From the NCBI GenBank assembly GCA_910588125.1, contig CAJUPI010000031.1:1-35227 (forward strand): 35,227 nucleotides of DNA, given 5' to 3'. This DNA is from an uncultured Lachnospiraceae bacterium (lineage in GTDB: Bacteria > Bacillota > Clostridia > Lachnospirales > Lachnospiraceae). Made by a program: the position numbers and the translations under genes. The notes beneath the pieces were generated by a model. It did no database searches. It saw nothing but the letters and a program-made list of their open reading frames with translations, and was not told where the DNA came from. How positions within the stretch are numbered: position 1 is the first letter of the stretch; each line of letters begins with the position of its first letter. Positions 31,552 to 35,227 of this stretch are shown one piece after another.

Positions 31552-33435
31552 ATGGCATCCACAAAAGTCCGCGATTACGCTAAACTGGCCGCCGACATCA
31601 AAGATCAGGTCGGCGAGAACAATATCATCAGCGCAGCCCACTGCGCTACCAGGCTACGCCTGGTATTAAAAGAATCTCCCTCTGCGGAAATCACGAAACG
31701 CATTTCCGAAATGCCCTCAGTCATCCAAGTGGTAGAGAAGGGAGGCCAATACCAGATCGTCATTGGAACCCATGCCAAAGACGTCTATGAAGAGCTGACT
31801 AAAATCATGAAGATCGACGAATCCGTCCAGGCGGAGATCCGTCAGGGAATCTTTGCCCGAATTATTGCCACTATGTCGGCGGTATTTGCACCCTTTGTGT
31901 ATATCCTTGCCGCCGCCGGCCTGGTGCAGGGCGCACTGATCATCATCACCCAGTTCGCTCCTGCCTTTGCCGAAACCGGCACATATTCTGTCCTCAGCTT
32001 CATTTCCTGGACGCCCTTCACCTTCTTGCCTGTCATGATCGCCGTGACAGCCTCCAAGCATTTCAAGTGCAATACCTATATTGCGCTGTGGTGCTGCCTG
32101 GCCCTGGTCAACGCCGACTGGGGGGCTATTGCTGCCCGGATCGCTGGGGGTGAGGTTGTGAGGTTCCTGGCTTTCCCCATGGCGCAGACCACCTATACAT
32201 CTACCGTCCTGCCGCCTTTGTTCCTTGTATTGGTGTTAACCTATCTGGAGCATTTCCTGGATAAGCGCCTGCCTGATGTGCTGAAAGCCATTGGGACGCC
32301 CTTCATTTGCGCCATTATTATGGTTCCCCTTACCATTTTAGTGATTGGCCCTATCGCCGATGCTACGGCCAATGGCATTGCCGTAGCCTACAATTACCTG
32401 GCGCACACCGTTCCCGCCATTGCCGGTGCTTTGGTCGGTGGAATCTGGGAAGTATTCGTTATCTTCGGCGTCCACTGGGGCGTCACTCCCATGAACATTG
32501 CCAATTTCAACGCTAACGGCTGTGATACCTTCCAGGCATTCCAGACCTGCGCCGTAGTTGCTCAGGCTGCTGCCTGCTTTGGTGTGGTGTTGAAAACCAA
32601 AAAGAAAGACATGAAACGGGTCGCTTTTTCATCTGGGCTGACAGGCGTATTCGACATTACGGAACCGGCTATTTATGGCGTTACCTTAAGCTTGAAGAAG
32701 CCTTTTGTCTGCGGCTGTGTCGGTGGAGCCGTCGGCGCGATCATTATCAGTCTGTTTGGCACTCAATATTACGCCTATGCCGGTCTGCCTGGCCTGCTTA
32801 CCACAGTGAACGCTATCAGCAACACAAATCCTACCTCTTTTCCTGGCATGGTGATCGGCACCCTGGCTACCATTGTAATCACCATCGGCCTGGTGATGGT
32901 TGTCGGCTGTGACGAAAAGGTTCCGGTTGCTTCCCCTTCCGACGAGAATCATGCGGCTCCTGCCCCGATTGCCACCCCTGAGGCCATCACCGTTTATGCC
33001 CCTCTGAACGGCCAGGTCAAGTCTAATACCTCCGTCAATGACCCTACTTTTGCCCAGGGCGTTTTGGGACAGGGAGCAGCGATCATTCCCACCGAGGGCA
33101 AGCTGTACGCACCTTTTGACTGCACCGTATTCTCTGTGGCAGATACCAGACACGCCATCAGCCTGATCGGACCTGGCGGAATAGAAATGATCATTCACAT
33201 CGGCCTGGACACCGTAGAACTGGCAGGTAAGTGCTTCTCGCCAAAAGTTAAGGACGGCGATACCATCAAAGCCGGTGACCTGCTCATGGAGTTTGACCTG
33301 GAAGAGATCCGGAAGAAATATGATACCATCACCCCCATTCTGGTGACCAATGCGAACAACTACGATGCGATAGAATTGCTGAAAGAAGGCGAGACTGTCC
33401 AGATAGGCGAACCGATTCTGACCATAAAACGCTAA
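31552..33435 (+). CDS. Beta-glucoside-type PTS permease, EIIBCA fusion
   Basis: A 627-residue PTS permease of the glucose superfamily. It has IIB with Cys31 (AAHCATRLRL), a IIC membrane domain (about residues 105-450) and C-terminal IIA with His549 (MIIHIGLDTVEL). The IIA repeats the family blocks GAAIIP and DTRHAI before the His. It imports and phosphorylates a beta-glucoside (cellobiose, arbutin, salicin or similar), inferred from the GH1 gene that follows 23 bases later. The start ATG at 31552 follows AGGAGG; the frame extends 13 codons upstream without a site. C-ending codons are more frequent here than in the neighbouring treR and araC genes. Confidence 0.92.
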   Translation: MASTKVRDYAKLAADIKDQVGENNIISAAHCATRLRLVLKESPSAEITKRISEMPSVIQVVEKGGQYQIVIGTHAKDVYEELTKIMKIDESVQAEIRQGIFARIIATMSAVFAPFVYILAAAGLVQGALIIITQFAPAFAETGTYSVLSFISWTPFTFLPVMIAVTASKHFKCNTYIALWCCLALVNADWGAIAARIAGGEVVRFLAFPMAQTTYTSTVLPPLFLVLVLTYLEHFLDKRLPDVLKAIGTPFICAIIMVPLTILVIGPIADATANGIAVAYNYLAHTVPAIAGALVGGIWEVFVIFGVHWGVTPMNIANFNANGCDTFQAFQTCAVVAQAAACFGVVLKTKKKDMKRVAFSSGLTGVFDITEPAIYGVTLSLKKPFVCGCVGGAVGAIIISLFGTQYYAYAGLPGLLTTVNAISNTNPTSFPGMVIGTLATIVITIGLVMVVGCDEKVPVASPSDENHAAPAPIATPEAITVYAPLNGQVKSNTSVNDPTFAQGVLGQGAAIIPTEGKLYAPFDCTVFSVADTRHAISLIGPGGIEMIIHIGLDTVELAGKCFSPKVKDGDTIKAGDLLMEFDLEEIRKKYDTITPILVTNANNYDAIELLKEGETVQIGEPILTIKR

Positions 33436-33458
33436 AATCAGGAAGGAGAGATATTCTT

Positions 33459-34892
33459 ATGAGTTTACCCGACGATTTTCTATGGGGCGGCGCGGTCGCG
33501 GCCCATCAACTGGAAGGCGCCTGGAATGAGGATGGCAAAGGCATCAGCGTTTCCGATGTTCTCACCGGAGGTAACAACGAGGTACTGCGCCGGATCACGG
33601 ATGGGGTATTGCCGGGAGAGCATTATCCCAATCATGAGGGAATCGATTTCTACCACACCTTTCGGGAAGACATCGCCCTGATGGCAGAGCTGGGCTTCAA
33701 ATGCTTCCGCACCTCCATCGCCTGGACCCGTATTTTCCCCAACGGGGATGATGCAAAACCCAATGAAGCGGGCCTGAAATTCTATGATGAGCTGTTTGAT
33801 GAACTGCTAAAATACCACATCGAGCCAGTGGTTACTCTCTCCCATTTTGAAATGCCCTACCATCTGGCCAGACATCACCATGGCTGGCTGAGCCGGTACA
33901 CCCTGGACTGTTTTGTCCGCTACGCTTCCACTGTAATGGAGCGATACAAGGATAAGGTCAAATACTGGATGACTTTCAACGAGATCAATAACCAGAGTAA
34001 TACTGCCGCCGACATTTTCGGCTGGACCTGCTCCGGGGTCCGTTTTTCCCAATGTGCGCGGCCCAGGGAGGCTATGTATCAGGCCGTCCATCACCAGTTT
34101 GTGGCCGGGGCGCTGGCGGTAATAAAAGGCCTTGCGATCAACCCGGATTTCAAGATTGGCTGCATGTGCGCCTGGGTTCCCTTTTACCCCTATTCCTGTG
34201 ATCCCGATGACATCATGACCGCCGTTGAATGTATGCACGAGCGCTTCTATTTCTCTGATGTCCAGGTCCGGGGGCGCTATCCTGCTTTCGCCAAAAGGGA
34301 ATGGAAACGCAAGGGATATCAGATTCACATGGAGCCGGAGGACGAGAACATCCTGGCGGCAGGCAAGGCAGACTACATTGGCTTCAGTTACTATATGTCC
34401 AATGCAGTCAAGGCCAATGTGAGCAAAGATACCGGGGCAAGTCTGGATGGCAGCTCCCCTAACTCGGTGCCCAATCCCTATGTGAACAAGAGCGACTGGG
34501 GCTGGCAGATCGACCCGGTGGGCCTACGCTACTCATTGGTCACTCTATATGAACGGTATGAGATTCCACTGTTTATCGTTGAAAATGGCTTCGGAGCCAT
34601 TGACACATTGGAAAAGGACGGCTCCTGCCATGATCCTTATCGTGTGAACTATCTGAAAGCCCACATCAAGCAGATGAAGAAAGCAGTGGAGGAAGACGGT
34701 GTGGAGTTGATGGGTTATACCCCCTGGGGCTGCATCGATTTGGTGTCCTTTACCACGGGTGAGCTGAAAAAACGATACGGATTTATCTATGTAGATAAAA
34801 ATGATGATGGCACTGGCAGTGGAAAACGATATAAAAAGGACTCTTTCGCCTGGTTCCAAAATGTAATCAGAACCAACGGCAAAGAAATATAG
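33459..34892 (+). CDS. 6-phospho-beta-glucosidase, GH1
   Basis: A 477-residue GH1 enzyme. The acid/base is Glu175 in MTFNEINN and the nucleophile Glu375 in FIVENGFG. FLWGGAVAAHQLEG at the N terminus is the GH1 signature. A C-terminal loop around SFTTGELKKRYGFIYVD supplies the Ser, Lys and Tyr that bind the 6-phosphate in phospho-glycosidases, fitting its place after a PTS gene. It cleaves intracellular phosphorylated beta-glucosides. AAGGAGAG precedes the ATG. Phospho-beta-galactosidase activity is a less likely alternative. Confidence 0.94.
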   Translation: MSLPDDFLWGGAVAAHQLEGAWNEDGKGISVSDVLTGGNNEVLRRITDGVLPGEHYPNHEGIDFYHTFREDIALMAELGFKCFRTSIAWTRIFPNGDDAKPNEAGLKFYDELFDELLKYHIEPVVTLSHFEMPYHLARHHHGWLSRYTLDCFVRYASTVMERYKDKVKYWMTFNEINNQSNTAADIFGWTCSGVRFSQCARPREAMYQAVHHQFVAGALAVIKGLAINPDFKIGCMCAWVPFYPYSCDPDDIMTAVECMHERFYFSDVQVRGRYPAFAKREWKRKGYQIHMEPEDENILAAGKADYIGFSYYMSNAVKANVSKDTGASLDGSSPNSVPNPYVNKSDWGWQIDPVGLRYSLVTLYERYEIPLFIVENGFGAIDTLEKDGSCHDPYRVNYLKAHIKQMKKAVEEDGVELMGYTPWGCIDLVSFTTGELKKRYGFIYVDKNDDGTGSGKRYKKDSFAWFQNVIRTNGKEI

Positions 34893-34912
34893 TGGTTATA
34901 CCGATAGTCAGA

Positions 34913-34976
34913 TTATCCCGAATTTCTGAGAAAAAGCCTGAGATCCTGCAGGTTTCAGGCAAGATATTCGGGATAA
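34913..34976 (+). terminator. Terminator-like nested hairpin after the GH1 gene
   Basis: An 11-bp perfect outer stem (34913-34923 with 34966-34976) encloses a second hairpin, GCCTGA (34936-34941) with TCAGGC (34955-34960). CCTTTT follows. The T-run is short, but position (21 bases past the stop) and stem length suggest the end of the PTS-GH1 transcript. Confidence 0.65.
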
Positions 34977-35175
34977 CCTTTTGCACAGTCTGAAGCTTCA
35001 ATTCGAAAATATCATTTCCAGCTAAAAGAATTTTAATATTGCTCGGAACATATTCCGGATTTGGAAGTGAGCCCAAAAAGTTTCTTTTTCCACCCGTTTA
35101 GACACATCCATTGGAAGATATTCTTTCATTGGGCCTATCGGCTCATACGCATAATAACGGATATTTACAATAATA
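34977..35175. other. AT-rich region with degenerate coding traces
   Basis: No complete gene is visible. On the minus strand a 55-codon frame (35022-35189, TTG start) and an overlapping frame in another phase (to about 35076) both give protein-like sequence, and one missing or extra base in the T-run near 35078-35082 would join them. This could be a decayed gene remnant or chance. No family is recognised. Confidence 0.3.
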
Positions 35176-35227
35176 TCACTTTTCCTCAATCAATTTTATC
35201 TTTTCCGCCGCTTTAAGAATATTTAAC
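35176..35227 (-). CDS. Possible 3' end of a gene entering from the right
   Basis: An open minus-strand frame from the window edge ends at a TGA (35176-35178) after 16 codons, giving a Lys/Glu-rich tail ending KLIEEK. It is too short to identify and may be chance. Confidence 0.25.
   Translation of the reverse strand, partial: LNILKAAEKIKLIEEK

Overview
The window looks like chromosomal DNA from a spore-forming, moderate-GC member of the Clostridia, most likely Lachnospiraceae. This is inferred from the germination protease gpr, Firmicutes-type translation signals (strong GGAGG sites, several TTG/GTG starts), RNase J, IreB, an HPr paralogue and gene order. No rRNA, tRNA, CRISPR array, transposase or phage gene is recognisable.

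Positions 1-12275 hold a long minus-strand run of housekeeping genes. Read in the direction of transcription they are mtaB, then (after its own promoter) ireB, ruvX, a DUF1292 gene, a fur-family gene, RNase J, a catalytic-domain-less MltG-like gene, trmR, trhP, a YdcF-like membrane protein, an M16C peptidase and era. The ireB-ruvX-DUF1292-mltG-trmR-trhP order matches the Bacillus subtilis yrzL-yrrK-yrzB-yrrL-yrrM-yrrN/O cluster. That match supports reading the methyltransferase and the U32 protein as the enzymes that make 5-methoxyuridine at tRNA position 34.

Positions 12331-19169 hold an HPr-like protein without the phosphorylatable His (plus strand), the minus-strand group prmA-rsmE-cysteine desulfurase-thiI (protein, rRNA and tRNA modification), gpr (minus), rpsT (plus, TTG start) and a small HTH regulator (plus).

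Positions 19170-34976 form a sugar-utilisation region of three units, each with its own regulator from a different family. The first is lacZ plus a GPH symporter (minus), divergent from an AraC regulator. The second is a trehalose PTS plus trehalose-6-phosphate hydrolase (minus), divergent from a GntR/TreR regulator across a control region with three palindromic operators. The third is an RpiR regulator, a beta-glucoside PTS and a GH1 6-phospho-beta-glucosidase (plus). A truncated HAD phosphatase gene lies at the end of the trehalose unit.

The least expected signal is a family of modular, hairpin-forming intergenic repeats, in five places: about 1-225, 12722-12855, 19060-19122, 23920-24065 and 25001-25043. 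Copies share exact 16-base blocks and a 26-base loop that is nearly invariant, with a compensatory base-pair change in the stem. Four of the five copies start shortly after a stop codon and run in the same direction as that gene. A second, unrelated structure is a chain of stem-loops, apparently built by duplication, in the treR leader.
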